Source: Caldifarciminota bacterium (GTDB taxonomy: Bacteria > Hydrothermota > Tepidihabitantia > Tepidihabitantales > CAIPLT01). From it: a stretch of DNA of 10,101 nt. The notes under the pieces were generated by a model. The model was not told where the DNA came from. It searched no databases and saw only the letters and a list, made by a program, of their open reading frames with translations. The stretch covers positions 1-10,101 of the forward strand of contig JANXBB010000061.1 of NCBI GenBank assembly GCA_025061975.1, read 5' to 3'. A program made the position numbers and the translations under genes. This document shows positions 1 to 8,047 of this stretch, one piece after another. How positions within the stretch are numbered: the first letter of the stretch is position 1; each line of letters starts with the position of its first letter.

Positions 1-529
1 AATTATTGATGAGGCTTATCGTGAGTATATTACAAATCGCGAATATCCGGATTCATTCAAATTCTTACGCAACGGCAAGAATGTATTGATTTTGCGAACC
101 TTTTCTAAAATTTATGGGCTGGCAGGATTACGAATTGGTTACGGGATAGCGCAACCGGAGATTATTAGTAATTTAATGAAAGTTCGCATGCCTTTTAATG
201 TTAATCGACTCGGACAAATTGCAGCGTTAGCTGCTCTTGAAGATCATAATCATGTCAGGCGAAGTCGTCGAATCAATGAGGAGGGGAAGAAATATCTTTA
301 TCGCGAGTTTAAGAAACTTAAAATATTCTTTTTAGAAAGCTGGGCAAACTTTGTATTTGTTAATTTTGCAACTGATGCACAAGAAATTTTCGAAGAATTA
401 AAGAAACGAGGAGTGATAACTAGAACAATCCGTGAATATGGTTTTCCTAATGCATTGCGAATTACGGTTGGCACTATGAGTGAAAATCGGCGACTAATTA
501 GTGCTTTGCAAGAGATTCTCGCTAAATAA
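1..529 (+). CDS. hisC: Histidinol-phosphate aminotransferase, C-terminal part (5' end outside window)
   Basis: A PLP-dependent fold-type I aminotransferase that in histidine synthesis converts imidazole-acetol phosphate and glutamate to histidinol phosphate; cytoplasmic. The open frame runs from base 2 without a start, so about 175 C-terminal residues are seen of a usual 350 or so. Visible motifs are IIDEAYREY at the left edge (the Asp and Tyr that contact PLP in this family), the Schiff-base lysine in RTFSKIYGLAGLRIGYG (Lys codon 107-109), the PLP-phosphate arginine in the same block (codon 131-133), and a C-terminal LRITVGTMSENRRLISAL block with the substrate-binding arginine. The TTG at 86 is an internal leucine codon, not a start. 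Related enzymes such as the threonine-phosphate decarboxylase CobD share the fold, but the C-terminal LRITVGT block favours HisC. No other histidine gene is in view. Confidence 0.88.
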   Translation, partial: IIDEAYREYITNREYPDSFKFLRNGKNVLILRTFSKIYGLAGLRIGYGIAQPEIISNLMKVRMPFNVNRLGQIAALAALEDHNHVRRSRRINEEGKKYLYREFKKLKIFFLESWANFVFVNFATDAQEIFEELKKRGVITRTIREYGFPNALRITVGTMSENRRLISALQEILAK

Positions 530-530
530 T

Positions 531-568
531 AAGAAGTAACATATTTTTCGAACCGACGTTAACTTCTT
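531..568 (+). terminator. Weak hairpin between hisC and der
   Basis: AAGAAGT (531-537) pairs with ACTTCTT (562-568), and AAC (538-540) pairs with GTT (558-560) leaving one bulged A at 561. The loop is 17 nt and only a short T run follows (to 570). It starts two bases after the hisC stop and ends nine bases before der. It could be a weak terminator or attenuator, but the stem is AT-rich and the loop large, so chance is possible. Confidence 0.25.
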
Positions 569-577
569 TTAGCTTAA

Positions 578-1906
578 ATGATCCCTCATATTGTAATCGT
601 AGGACGTGCCAATGTAGGTAAATCGACTCTATTTAACCGGATTGCCCGACGACGGGTTGTTATTACTTTTTCAGAAAGTGGGACTACTCGGGATCGAATA
701 AAAGTTAAAAGTACCTGGCGCGGTTATGAATTTTTTCTTACTGATACCGGCGGATTTATTACTGATAAAAAAGAAAATTTCTTTTCTCTTGCCAGTAAAG
801 TAAACCAGCAGATTCTTGAAGCAATTCGGGGTGCAGATGTTGTAATTTTTCTAGTTGATGGGAGCGGCGAGCCAACGATTGAGGATGTAAAAATAGCTGA
901 ACTTTTGCGAAAAGAAAAGCGCGTATTTTTACTTGCGGTAAATAAAATCGACCGCAAAGAAACGCAATTTAATTTACCGTCTTATTATCGATTAGGGGCT
1001 GAAGAAGTAGTACCGATTTCAGCAGAGCATGGCATCGGAGTTGATATTTTGTTAGACAAGATATTTGAGAAACTTCCTAAAAATTTATTAAAACAAGAAA
1101 GTTCTGAAGAAAATAGGGTCTTAAAACTTCTAATTGCTGGCCGACCCAATGTTGGAAAATCAACTTTTCTTAACACACTTTTAGGCCAAGAACGTGCAAT
1201 AGTGTCGCCGATCCCGGGAACAACCCGTGATGCGATTGAAGAGGAGTTTATTTTTGAAAATCGAAAAGTGCGAATAATAGATACCGCCGGAATTAGAAAA
1301 CGTTCTAAAATCAAGTCGCTTGTAGAATATTTTAGTATTAAAAGAGCTCTTAAATATATCAGTAATTCTGACGTCATAATTTTACTTTTAGATGGAGAAT
1401 TGTATAAAGAAAACCTACTTCCTCTTACTAAACAAGATTTAAAAATTCTTGAATTTGTAATGAATCATGGTAAAGGAGCGGTAATTGCTATTAATAAGGT
1501 TGATTTAATTCCGAAAAAAGTTCACAAAGATTTAATTAACGCGATTAAAGTTAACCTGCGGGCTTTTGATTTTGTTCCGGTTGCTTCAGTATCGGCTTTA
1601 AAAGGTTATGGATTAAAAGAATTAGTTAAAACGGCATTCGATGTTTACGAAGAAGGTCGAAAAATAATCTCTGACGAACTTTTAGAAACGACAGTTATTC
1701 CGGTATTAAAGAATCGATTGCCATCATTTAAAACTAAAAGAATCGCGATAAAACAAGTTTCAACGCTTCCGCCAAAATTTTACCTTATTGTAAATAATCC
1801 TCAAGATGTAAGTGAACAATATTTGCGATTTGTTGCCAATGAGCTCCGTAATTACTTTGGATTTATTGGTAATCCGATTGAAATAAAAGCAGTTAAAAAG
1901 TATTGA
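578..1906 (+). CDS. der: Ribosome biogenesis GTPase Der (EngA), double GTPase
   Basis: An essential bacterial GTPase that acts in late 50S ribosomal subunit assembly; cytoplasmic, ribosome-associated. The protein has 442 residues, close to the usual 430-490, with the diagnostic order of two G domains and a KH-like domain. G domain 1 shows GRANVGKS (9-16), TTRD (36-39), DTGG (56-59), NKID (122-125) and SAE (148-150). G domain 2 shows GRPNVGKS (188-195), TTRD (215-218), DTAGIRKR (235-242), NKVD (306-309) and SA (339-340). Residues from about 360 to 442 form the KH-like domain, with PPKFYLIVNNP and the final YFGFIGNPIEI. Compared with typical Der, G domain 2 carries a few extra residues after LLLDGE (about 274-284). 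The ATG at 578 gives the expected MIPHIVIVGR start; no Shine-Dalgarno sequence and no clear promoter precede it. It follows hisC by 48 bp and may be read through from it. Confidence 0.97.
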   Translation: MIPHIVIVGRANVGKSTLFNRIARRRVVITFSESGTTRDRIKVKSTWRGYEFFLTDTGGFITDKKENFFSLASKVNQQILEAIRGADVVIFLVDGSGEPTIEDVKIAELLRKEKRVFLLAVNKIDRKETQFNLPSYYRLGAEEVVPISAEHGIGVDILLDKIFEKLPKNLLKQESSEENRVLKLLIAGRPNVGKSTFLNTLLGQERAIVSPIPGTTRDAIEEEFIFENRKVRIIDTAGIRKRSKIKSLVEYFSIKRALKYISNSDVIILLLDGELYKENLLPLTKQDLKILEFVMNHGKGAVIAINKVDLIPKKVHKDLINAIKVNLRAFDFVPVASVSALKGYGLKELVKTAFDVYEEGRKIISDELLETTVIPVLKNRLPSFKTKRIAIKQVSTLPPKFYLIVNNPQDVSEQYLRFVANELRNYFGFIGNPIEIKAVKKY

Positions 1907-1931
1907 CGCAACTTGAGGTTTTTGATAAGCT
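1903..1931 (+). promoter_or_regulatory. Candidate promoter for tldD-tldE
   Basis: TTGACG (1903-1908) and TAAGCT (1926-1931) are separated by 17 bp. The -35 box overlaps the der stop codon. The -10 box matches only 3 of 6 consensus bases, so the case rests on the -35 box, the spacing and the position. Transcription would start near 1938, giving a leader of about 10 nt that still contains the GGAGGAG ribosome site at 1939-1945. Confidence 0.4.
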
Positions 1932-1947
1932 ATAGACTGGAGGAGTT

Positions 1948-3384
1948 ATGGATAAAGAATTAGTACAAAAAGCATTAAATACTGCAAAGCTAAAAGGTGC
2001 AAGCTATGCAGATGTTCGTTTAGTTTATAATGTTACGGAGCGGATCGTGGTTAAGAATGGTCAAGTCGAGGCATTAAAACGCGACGAAGATTCGGGAATG
2101 GGTATCAGAGTAATTGCTAATGGAGCTTGGGGATTTGCTGCAACATCTCGATTGACCAAAGATGAAATTGTAAAAACGGCAGCTCTTGCGGTGCGTATTG
2201 CAAAAGCATCAGCGACCCTTAAAAAGAATGATGTAATTTTGGACTCGAAAGAAAAAACTGTGGGTAATTACCAAACAAAATTAATTAAAGATCCATTCTT
2301 AATTCCGATTGAAGAGAAAATCAACCTGTTAATTCAAGTTGACGATATTATGCGCAAAGTCAAGGGGGTATCATTACGGGAAAGCGAGTTGAGTTTTACA
2401 AAAAAACATCAAGTTTTTGCCGCAAGTGATGATTCGTACATTGAACAGATAATATGCTATTGCGGGGGAGTAATTGTAGCAACCGCAATTAAAGGTGGAA
2501 TAACCGGCGAACGATCATATCCAGGTATGCGCGGGCATTATAAAACTATGGGATATGAATTTATTGAAAGCCTTAAATTTCTAGACCATGCACAACGTGT
2601 TGCTGAAGAAGCAGTTGCGTTAACTTATGCTCGCGAATGTCCTGAAATCGAAACTACGGTAATCTGTGATGGGTCGATGACTGCTATTCAAATCCACGAA
2701 ACTATAGGACATCCATCAGAACTTGATCGAGTTTTAGGCACCGAGGTTAGTTTAGCCGGTAAAAGTCATCTAACTCTGGATAAATTAAATAAATTTCGAA
2801 TGGGTTCAGAAATTGTTAATATTACTGCTGATGCTACAATTGAAGGTGGTTTAGGTTCCTTTGGTTATGATGATGAAGGAGTACCAGCACAGAAAACTTA
2901 TCTTATAAAAGATGGGATATTTTGCGGATATTTAACTTCGCGCGAGACAGCAGTAGTAATTGGGCAGAAATCTAATGGCGCGATGCGTGCTGATTCTTGG
3001 GCATCAATTCCTTTGATTCGAATGACAAATATAAATCTCTTGCCCGGAACTTGGAAGTTAGAAGATCTCATTGCAGATACCGATGAAGGTATTTATTTAG
3101 AATCTGCAGGCTCACCTAGTATTGATGATATGCGTCTTAATTATCATATCTCAGCTGAGATAGGTTGGCTGATAAAAAATGGTAAAAAAACTGAAATGGT
3201 TCGCCGTCCTTCGTATTCAGGTATATCTTACGAAATTTGGCGTAATTGCGATGCAATTTGTAGCGAAGATCATTGGGAAGTTTGGGGAGTTCCTAACTGC
3301 GGAAAAGGTGATCCTATGCAGGTAATGTATGTGGGGCATGGAGCCGCTCCAGCGCGATTTCGAAACATTAAATTAGGTAAGTGA
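1948..3384 (+). CDS. tldD: TldD-type metalloprotease subunit
   Basis: The catalytic half of the TldD/TldE heterodimeric zinc protease (PmbA/TldD family, peptidase U62). In E. coli the complex degrades unfolded peptides, processes microcin B17 and acts on the antitoxin CcdA; it is cytoplasmic. The 478-residue length fits the family. The zinc site is visible as HETIGH (HExxxH; His250, Glu251, His255), and the family's C-terminal cysteine ligand as Cys451 in VPNCGKGDPMQ. The ending VGHGAAPARFRNIKLGK is also typical. The ATG at 1948 is set by a strong GGAGGAG (1939-1945). It lies 41 bp after der and just before tldE, the usual pairing. With no peptide antibiotic or toxin-antitoxin genes nearby, a general housekeeping proteolysis role is the safest inference; the natural substrate cannot be told from sequence. 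Confidence 0.95.
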   Translation: MDKELVQKALNTAKLKGASYADVRLVYNVTERIVVKNGQVEALKRDEDSGMGIRVIANGAWGFAATSRLTKDEIVKTAALAVRIAKASATLKKNDVILDSKEKTVGNYQTKLIKDPFLIPIEEKINLLIQVDDIMRKVKGVSLRESELSFTKKHQVFAASDDSYIEQIICYCGGVIVATAIKGGITGERSYPGMRGHYKTMGYEFIESLKFLDHAQRVAEEAVALTYARECPEIETTVICDGSMTAIQIHETIGHPSELDRVLGTEVSLAGKSHLTLDKLNKFRMGSEIVNITADATIEGGLGSFGYDDEGVPAQKTYLIKDGIFCGYLTSRETAVVIGQKSNGAMRADSWASIPLIRMTNINLLPGTWKLEDLIADTDEGIYLESAGSPSIDDMRLNYHISAEIGWLIKNGKKTEMVRRPSYSGISYEIWRNCDAICSEDHWEVWGVPNCGKGDPMQVMYVGHGAAPARFRNIKLGK

Positions 3385-3387
3385 AAT

Positions 3388-3392
3388 GGAGG
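3388..3392 (+). promoter_or_regulatory. Ribosome binding site that decides the tldE start
   Basis: GGAGG lies 5 nt before the ATG at 3398. The in-frame ATG at 3386, 12 nt upstream, overlaps the first base of this site and has no ribosome site at proper distance, so 3398 is the better start. Confidence 0.75.
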
Positions 3393-3397
3393 CAAAT

Positions 3398-4741
3398 ATG
3401 CTCGATAGAAATCGAGTAAGAGAATTAATAAAATTAAGCTTGAAACCAATCGACATGATGGAAGTTGGGATATATTCACATGTTCGCGGGACTACGCGTT
3501 TCGCTAATTCAGTTATTCATCAAAATCTTAGCGTAGAGTATCCATACTTTTGGACACGAATAGTAATCGATACTCCCCGCGGGAAAAAAATTGGGGGAAC
3601 CTCATGCACGCAATTGACTATTGATGATATAAGGCGAACAGTTGCCCGAGCATTAGAGATCGCACATAATTCGACTCCGGATAAACGTTTTGTTTCGCTA
3701 CCCAAACCAGAACCCCATAAAGGAGCTAAGGCTACTAAACCAGTTGATATTGAAGAAGTTACTCCGGAAGAACGAGCCCGAGCTGTTAAGAAAATTGTTA
3801 AAGTGGCTCAAAAATATAATTTAGACGTTGCCGGAGTAATTCATACAAATGTTTATTCATTAGGAGTTGCCAATAGTTTAGGGATAGATCAATTTGGCCT
3901 CAACTGCGATACGTATACGACTGTCACCGCAATGTCTAAAACTAGTTCCGGTTATAGTTTAGCAATGGCCCGTTATTTTAATAAAATTGATTTTGAGCAG
4001 CTTGCAGAAATTGCCTGTCAAAAAGCGTTACTTTCGCAAAACCCTCAAGAAATTACTCCCGGAAAATATACAGTACTTTTAGAACCACATGCAGTAGCAG
4101 AAATGATTAGTTTTTTAGGATGGTTAGAATTTGGCGCTAAAGCATTTGCTGAGAAGCGCTCGATAATTTCTAAATCTTTGGGGCAAAAAATTACCGGTTC
4201 TAATATTACTATTTACGACGATTTTAATCATCCTCAGGTAAATACTTTTCCATTTGATTACGAAGGAGTAATGCGTAAAAAAGTTACATTTATTGAAAAA
4301 GGAGTTGCTAAAGGTGTAGTTTTTGATTCATTTTATGCCCATCTTCTTAAAAAACCTAATACTGGACATGCACTTCCAGCTCCTAACCCACACGGACCAT
4401 TTCCCTCTACGCTAATATTACAACCCGGTAACATTCCACTAGCTAAAATGCTTGGTATGATTGAAAAAGGGATTTTAATTACTCGTTTCTGGTATACACG
4501 AGTAGTTGATCCTGATACTACAACAATTACCGGTCTTACTCGTGATGGGACTTTTTGGGTTGAGAACGGTGAAATAAAATATGGTATTAAGAATCTACGA
4601 TTTACGATTAATATCTACGAGGTATTAAAAAATGTTCTAGCTATTTCTAAAGAAACTGTCCTTTCTGGTGAATTTACACAAGTTGTGGCCCCAGCACTTT
4701 TGATCAAAGATTTTGAATTTACCGGTAAAACTGAATACTAA
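3398..4741 (+). CDS. tldE: TldE (PmbA) subunit, partner of TldD
   Basis: The second subunit of the TldD/TldE protease. In the known E. coli complex TldE lacks the metal site and helps shape the closed chamber around the TldD active site. Here too the protein (447 residues from ATG 3398) has the PmbA/TldD fold but no HExxxH motif. The family block GKYTVLLEPHAVAEMISFLG sits at about residues 222-241, followed by a glycine- and proline-rich C-terminal half (HALPAPNPHGPFPSTLILQPGN) and the RDGTFWVENGEIKYGIKNLRF block typical of the C-terminal barrel. Only 13 bp separate the tldD stop from this ATG, so the two are very probably one operon. An upstream in-frame ATG at 3386 would add four residues (MEAN) but collides with the ribosome site. 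The gene ends 19 bp from the convergent channel gene, with no clear terminator between. Confidence 0.93.
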   Translation: MLDRNRVRELIKLSLKPIDMMEVGIYSHVRGTTRFANSVIHQNLSVEYPYFWTRIVIDTPRGKKIGGTSCTQLTIDDIRRTVARALEIAHNSTPDKRFVSLPKPEPHKGAKATKPVDIEEVTPEERARAVKKIVKVAQKYNLDVAGVIHTNVYSLGVANSLGIDQFGLNCDTYTTVTAMSKTSSGYSLAMARYFNKIDFEQLAEIACQKALLSQNPQEITPGKYTVLLEPHAVAEMISFLGWLEFGAKAFAEKRSIISKSLGQKITGSNITIYDDFNHPQVNTFPFDYEGVMRKKVTFIEKGVAKGVVFDSFYAHLLKKPNTGHALPAPNPHGPFPSTLILQPGNIPLAKMLGMIEKGILITRFWYTRVVDPDTTTITGLTRDGTFWVENGEIKYGIKNLRFTINIYEVLKNVLAISKETVLSGEFTQVVAPALLIKDFEFTGKTEY

Positions 4742-4760
4742 GCTGTAGTTTGATTTCCGA

Positions 4761-5597
4761 TTATTTTTTAAGATGAATTGTTTGTTGTTCAAGTGGGATC
4801 GGGATATTTAGCTTGTCAAAGGTAACTTTGATCCGATACCTTAAATCTCTTTCGGATTCCCAGAGATATTGTGGTTTTACTTTCGCAACAATTCGGAAGG
4901 TAATTCCGGCTTTAGTAAAACCAACAATTCCATGAACCTCAGGGGGTTCTAAAATGATTTCTTGATTTTCTTGCGCCCAAAGTTCAGCAATTTCTTTCAT
5001 AATGTTAAATGCGCGATTGATGTCAAAATTATAGTCAAAATCAACACTTACAATTGCGCGCATATAATCTCGACTAAAATTTCCAAAGCGCGTAAGTTCT
5101 CCATTGGGAATTGTCCGAAGGACTCCGGAAAACTCTCGATATTGCGTGGTTCGTAACCCAATTTTTTCTACAGTTCCAGTTTCATTTCCAACAGTAATTA
5201 CATCGCCTATTCTAATTAGGTCTTCAAAAATGATAAAAAATCCCGAGATAAAATCCCGAATCAGAGTTTGGGCACCAAATCCGACAGCGAGTCCAACAAC
5301 TCCGGCTCCGGCCAAGATTGCACCGTAATTGACACCGAGTTCACGTAAAATTGCCACTAATGCTAGAAAAAATGCAACGTATTTTAATATGCTATTTATT
5401 AACGGAATTAATGTCTGAACTCTTTCCTGTTTGTGTTTTCGTGCATAGCGACATAATAATGTTGCAATGATTCGATAGATAATAATTGTAAGGATAACAA
5501 TTAATCCGCAATTGATGAATTTAATAATAATGTTTACTATAAATTCCGGTTTAAAAAATCTTCTACTAAGTTCTTCGAAAAGTTTTTGCGTAAACAT
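4761..5597 (-). CDS. Small-conductance mechanosensitive channel, MscS family
   Basis: An inner-membrane channel that opens under membrane tension and releases solutes in hypo-osmotic shock. From the ATG at 5597 the protein has 278 residues, the size of E. coli MscS. Hydrophobic segments lie at about 18-45 and 71-86, then the pore-lining TM3 begins at about 92. The glycine/alanine-rich pore helix (GAGVVGLAVGFGAQ) followed by IRDFISGFFIIFEDLIRIGD is the MscS signature. The cytoplasmic beta domain follows (VGNETGTVEKIGLRTTQYR, TIPNGEL), and the end IPIPLEQQTIHLKK fits the C-terminal segment. In-frame alternatives are ATG 5609 and TTG 5648. I prefer 5597 because a TTGACA box predicts transcription starting at about 5596-5598 and 5609 would lie inside the -10 region. 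No Shine-Dalgarno sequence is seen. The gene is divergent from the YfhO-family gene and convergent with tldE. Confidence 0.93.
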   Translation of the reverse strand: MFTQKLFEELSRRFFKPEFIVNIIIKFINCGLIVILTIIIYRIIATLLCRYARKHKQERVQTLIPLINSILKYVAFFLALVAILRELGVNYGAILAGAGVVGLAVGFGAQTLIRDFISGFFIIFEDLIRIGDVITVGNETGTVEKIGLRTTQYREFSGVLRTIPNGELTRFGNFSRDYMRAIVSVDFDYNFDINRAFNIMKEIAELWAQENQEIILEPPEVHGIVGFTKAGITFRIVAKVKPQYLWESERDLRYRIKVTFDKLNIPIPLEQQTIHLKK

Positions 5598-5602
5598 AAT
5601 AA

Positions 5603-5632
5603 ATAACATACTGGAACTAAAAAGTATGTCAA
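5603..5632 (-). promoter_or_regulatory. Promoter of the mscS-family gene, apparently leaderless
   Basis: Read on the minus strand, TTGACA occupies 5632-5627. Possible -10 boxes are TATGTT (5610-5605, 16-bp spacer) or TGTTAT (5608-5603, 18-bp spacer), each matching 4 of 6 consensus bases. Either places the start of transcription within about a base of the ATG at 5597, so the mRNA would have essentially no leader. Confidence 0.55.
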
Positions 5633-5647
5633 TAATTTTTATTGACA
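5627..5647. repeat. Perfect inverted repeat holding two back-to-back -35 boxes
   Basis: TGTCAATAA (5627-5635) and TTATTGACA (5639-5647) are exact reverse complements around a TTT centre. The outer six bases of each arm form the -35 boxes of the two divergent genes. Symmetry stops at the outer ends (A5626 against A5648). It may simply be a mirror-image promoter core or may also be an operator; sequence alone does not separate these. Confidence 0.75.
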
Positions 5648-5670
5648 ATATTAATAAAAACCAATAAACT
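5642..5670 (+). promoter_or_regulatory. Promoter of the YfhO-family gene, apparently leaderless
   Basis: TTGACA (5642-5647) and TAAACT (5665-5670, 4 of 6 matches) are spaced by exactly 17 bp. The expected transcription start, about 7 nt on, is at 5677 or 5678, which is the ATG itself. No ribosome site precedes that ATG. This promoter also argues against the longer frame that begins with the TTG at 5642, since that TTG is the -35 box. Confidence 0.6.
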
Positions 5671-5677
5671 TTTGTCT

Positions 5678-7936
5678 ATGAAATTAAATACGAAAGGAAA
5701 ATTACCGCGGGGGACAGTAAATTTACTCCTTGGTGCTCTTTTTATATTAGCGTTGGTAATTTTTTTTGAGGAAATTTTTTTAAAAAAAGGTTATTTCTGG
5801 GAGGATTTTTTAGAACAAAACTACCCTTATAGGCTTTTCGCAGCTCGAGCGCTTAAAGACGGCATTTTTCCATTTTGGAATCCTTATATTTTTGGTGGGC
5901 TACCGTTTTTTGCTGATATTCAGACCGGCGTGCTTTTTTTCCCCAATTTAATTCTTAATTTATTTGTGACAAGCGATCGTTGGCTTTCAGGATATATTGT
6001 TGAAGTTTTTATTATCTTACACTTACTTATTGCCGGTTTCGGAATGTTTTATTTTGCTCGAGAAAATAAGTTGAGTGATATTACAGCAATATATATGGGA
6101 CTTGTTTACATGCTTAATGGCCATTTTATTGTGCATCTTACTCATACTCAACAGCTCCAAACATTAGTTTTTATACCGTTCATTTATCTTTTTCTCAAAC
6201 GCACCTTTGAAAATACGAATATTTTTTCATTTTGGAGTGCCAGTATTGCCTCAGGATTACTTTTAGGAACAGCAGGACTTGCGGGATATCCCCAAATAAT
6301 TGTTATTATTCTAGTTGGGTTTTTTTTAATTGCAGTTTATTATTTAATAGTTATTCCGAAGCAATGGCGAAGAATAGTATTAGGGTCAGTAATTACTCTA
6401 AGTATTTTTACTCTTATTGTTGCATGCCAATATGTTCCATCATATTTTCTTTTTAAGGATAGCATTCGCGGGTTATATACTTATGAAGAAATTGTTGAAG
6501 GCTCATTTCATCCTTTACGTTTCGTTACTTTTTTAGTTCCCAATTACTTTGGTTCTACTGCACAAGGCCAAATAATTAATTTTTGGGGTCCAGGCAATTA
6601 TTATCAATATTGGGAACAGATGGTTTATATCGGTATTATCCCTATAATTCTTTGTGGTTTTGCGTTCGCAAAAAATACTCGTAAAAACACTCTTCTGCCG
6701 TTAATTCTAATAATTGTGCCCCTACTTATTGGATTAGGAAAATACTTTCCGTTACATATTTTATTGTACAAATATCTACCATTTTTTAAAGACATTCGAA
6801 CTCCAGCAAAATTTTTAAATCTCACAATTTTCGGACTAGTTTGGCTTTCTGGTATTGGTTTGGAGAATCTCATAAACTTAAAGCCCCGAGCAAAATATTT
6901 AAACCTCGTTTGCAGCATACTAGGTTTATTCCTTTTAGGACTTACTTTTTTTGTCCCCAATTTTTCCGGAAAGTCCATTGCGCTTGGCGATATTATTCGG
7001 GTTTTATTAATTCTTGCAGGTGGTACTTTGGTTATCAATCTTTACTTGAAAAAAGTCTTAAAGTTAGCTTTTTTTGGTTCTTTAATTATAATTATAGCAT
7101 TTCTTGACCTGTTTACTTTTGGATACAAATATAATTCATCACCCATCGAACCGGATTTTTATTGGCGCGACGACCAATTAACTGCTTTTTTCCGGCGCGA
7201 AGCCCAAAAGGAATTTGTCCGTGTCAATATTCGTTCACCTGAAGGTATGATTTTACCGCGCAATATTGGCTATGTATTAGAATTTCCGACCGTAGATGGT
7301 TATAATCCGCTAACTTTATTACGATTCTCCCAAGCGCGAAGTAAACTTTCTACAGAACGTTTCTTTAGTCTGATGAGTGTTAAATATTTTACCTATTTTG
7401 ATACTTCTAATAGGAGACTTAATATTAAACAAAATGAGAGTTATTTGCCGCGTGCTCAATTGTATTATAACTGGGAAGTAATACCTGATCCCGAAAGTCT
7501 TTTAGTCCAACTAAATAATCCAAATTTTCCTATTGATAAAAAAATAATTTTGGAAACACCACTTGATATTCCCAACACTACTGAAACGCAAGCTCAAGGT
7601 ATAGCAAAAATTACTTATTTTTCCTTAAATAATATTAAATTATCTGTGGAAAGTTCCCAACCAGGAATTTTAGTGCTTAGGGATAATTATTATCCTAATT
7701 GGCAGGTTAAAGTTAATGGTCAAATTGAAAAAGTGTTTCCGGTCAATTATTTTCTCCGAGGCTGTATAGTGCCAGCAGGAAAAAGCACCGTGGAGTTTTT
7801 TTACAAGGAAAAGTATTTTGCACCATTATTAGTAATTTCTGTTATGACTATTATTTTAAGCCTTGGAATGCTTGTGCTAATTCGGTATAAATCGCTAAGG
7901 CCGAATTCCGCATTGATAACCGATAACAAAAAATAG
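5678..7936 (+). CDS. YfhO-family polytopic membrane protein (GT-C-like, putative glycosyl transfer)
   Basis: A large inner-membrane protein of 752 residues related to YfhO. The family has the architecture of GT-C glycosyltransferases, and B. subtilis YfhO is linked to lipoteichoic acid glycosylation; the substrate here is unknown. After a short basic N-terminus comes a first membrane segment (about 13-34), then the characteristic first outer loop with acidic WEDFLEQNYPYR (41-52) and PFWNPYIFGG (65-74), the YfhO hallmark. Many hydrophobic segments follow to about residue 482, including AGYPQ (202-206) and the loop with DIRTPAKF (372-379). Residues about 485-712 form a soluble, presumably extracytoplasmic domain with VDGYNPLTLLRF and RDNYYPNWQVKVNG (668-681), and a last membrane segment lies at about 713-736. 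The start is ATG 5678; a longer frame from TTG 5642 is unlikely because that codon is in the promoter. No donor or acceptor pathway genes are nearby, so the glycosyltransferase role is family inference. Confidence 0.88.
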   Translation: MKLNTKGKLPRGTVNLLLGALFILALVIFFEEIFLKKGYFWEDFLEQNYPYRLFAARALKDGIFPFWNPYIFGGLPFFADIQTGVLFFPNLILNLFVTSDRWLSGYIVEVFIILHLLIAGFGMFYFARENKLSDITAIYMGLVYMLNGHFIVHLTHTQQLQTLVFIPFIYLFLKRTFENTNIFSFWSASIASGLLLGTAGLAGYPQIIVIILVGFFLIAVYYLIVIPKQWRRIVLGSVITLSIFTLIVACQYVPSYFLFKDSIRGLYTYEEIVEGSFHPLRFVTFLVPNYFGSTAQGQIINFWGPGNYYQYWEQMVYIGIIPIILCGFAFAKNTRKNTLLPLILIIVPLLIGLGKYFPLHILLYKYLPFFKDIRTPAKFLNLTIFGLVWLSGIGLENLINLKPRAKYLNLVCSILGLFLLGLTFFVPNFSGKSIALGDIIRVLLILAGGTLVINLYLKKVLKLAFFGSLIIIIAFLDLFTFGYKYNSSPIEPDFYWRDDQLTAFFRREAQKEFVRVNIRSPEGMILPRNIGYVLEFPTVDGYNPLTLLRFSQARSKLSTERFFSLMSVKYFTYFDTSNRRLNIKQNESYLPRAQLYYNWEVIPDPESLLVQLNNPNFPIDKKIILETPLDIPNTTETQAQGIAKITYFSLNNIKLSVESSQPGILVLRDNYYPNWQVKVNGQIEKVFPVNYFLRGCIVPAGKSTVEFFYKEKYFAPLLVISVMTIILSLGMLVLIRYKSLRPNSALITDNKK

Positions 7937-8012
7937 TGACTGTGTTTTCCTAATTAATTTAAAGATTACTTAAAACCGTGCAATAAATTTTATCCAAAAT
8001 AACAAGTTTTAG

Positions 8013-8031
8013 CATCTATATATAATAGATG
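8013..8031. repeat. Perfect 7-bp hairpin containing TATAAT
   Basis: CATCTAT (8013-8019) and ATAGATG (8025-8031) are exact reverse complements around ATATA. Pairing can extend outward by three more base pairs, one of them G-T. A consensus TATAAT sits at 8021-8026, but no -35-like box lies 16-18 bp upstream. It may be a protein-binding dyad, a weak RNA hairpin after the YfhO-family gene, or chance in AT-rich DNA. Confidence 0.5.
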
Positions 8032-8047
8032 TTAGTAAGTATTATAA

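Noticed and set aside
4718..4729. TTTACCGGTAAA, a perfect 12-bp palindrome near the end of tldE.
   Set aside because: It lies within coding sequence, 12 bp before the stop codon, and has no T tract; chance is likely.
4742..4760. Bidirectional terminator between convergent tldE and the mscS-family gene.
   Set aside because: The 19-bp gap and its flanks give only stems of about 5 bp with large loops; no convincing hairpin plus T run.
5598..5648. TTG 5648 or ATG 5609 as the start of the mscS-family protein.
   Set aside because: The frame from 5648 would run through the minus-strand promoter, and ATG 5609 lies in its -10 region; ATG 5597 fits the predicted transcript start.
5642..5677. TTG at 5642 as the start of the YfhO-family protein, adding 12 residues.
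   Set aside because: This TTG is the first half of a well-spaced -35 box, and the added residues are not needed for the first membrane segment.
6625..7038. A 137-codon minus-strand frame opposite the YfhO-family gene.
   Set aside because: It lies wholly within a well-supported gene, resembles no family I know, and has the basic, low-information composition of an antisense shadow.
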